Below, one piece after another: positions 5,053-5,071 of a DNA stretch of 5,071 bases. The position numbers were made by a program, and so were the translations under genes. How positions within the stretch are numbered: position 1 is the stretch's first letter; each line of letters opens with the position of its first letter. Source of the DNA: Candidatus Dadabacteria bacterium (lineage in GTDB: Bacteria; Desulfobacterota_D; UBA1144; Nemesobacterales; JAJCZQ01); assembly GCA_030624695.1 (NCBI GenBank), contig JAUXJP010000098.1, positions 1 to 5,071 of the forward strand, given 5' to 3'. Below the pieces are notes generated by a model. It was not told where the DNA came from, did not search any database, and saw nothing but the letters and a program-made list of their open reading frames with translations.

Positions 5053-5071
5053 TAAAAAAGGGTACCGAAGT
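5053..5071 (+). terminator. Left part of a probable hflX terminator, cut by the window edge
   Basis: Seventeen bases after the hflX stop the sequence reads AAAAAAGGGTAC, then CGAA, then GT, where the window ends. GGGTAC-CGAA-GT is the left arm, tetraloop and first two right-arm bases of a hairpin whose completion would be ACCC plus a T-run. This copies the A-run/GGG/hairpin design of the two other terminators in the window. The right arm is not visible, so the call is a prediction. Confidence 0.5.

Noticed and set aside
1..5071. CRISPR array, insertion sequence, tRNA or prophage
   Set aside because: I found no regularly spaced direct repeats, transposase-like ORF, terminal inverted repeats, cloverleaf pattern or phage gene in either strand.

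Overview
The window is about 5 kb of AT-rich bacterial chromosome. It carries housekeeping-type and hypothetical genes, with no mobile element, CRISPR array, rRNA or tRNA that I can see. The lipoprotein signal peptide points to a bacterium, probably Gram-negative. The long N-terminal form of HflX resembles what I recall from Geobacter-like deltaproteobacteria and related uncultured lineages. I cannot name the species from sequence alone.

Layout. Positions 1-124 are AT-rich and hold no supportable gene. Four genes then lie on the minus strand. Read in their own direction they are: a 155-residue hypothetical protein (3287 to 2820); a radical SAM enzyme with an unusual CX4CX2C cluster motif (2628 to 1732); a luciferase-like (LLM) flavin/F420 oxidoreductase (1706 to 771); and a small hydrophilic, repeat-bearing lipoprotein (599 to 186). 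The radical SAM and LLM genes are 25 bases apart and look like one operon, ended by a hairpin at 719-746. The lipoprotein gene has its own leader and its own terminator at 125-156. Both terminators use the same AAAGGGAG stem.

On the plus strand, hflX (ribosome-splitting GTPase) fills 3441-5036 and is probably followed by a terminator cut by the window edge. Its first ATG is not the biological N-terminus. A conserved-looking HflX extension is encoded in frame from about 3363, and the codon sitting where Met is expected is ATA.

The 191-base gap between the radical SAM gene and the 155-residue gene is not empty. It holds a 38-codon plus-strand ORF for a single-pass membrane peptide. A near-consensus sigma70 promoter ends 7 bases before its ATG, so the mRNA would be leaderless. 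The same gap carries a perfect 10-base inverted repeat next to the starts of both divergent genes.

How the genes work together is only partly visible. The radical SAM and LLM enzymes may share a redox pathway, but the substrate is unknown. HflX and the hydrophilin-like lipoprotein would both fit stress tolerance, but nothing in the sequence links them.
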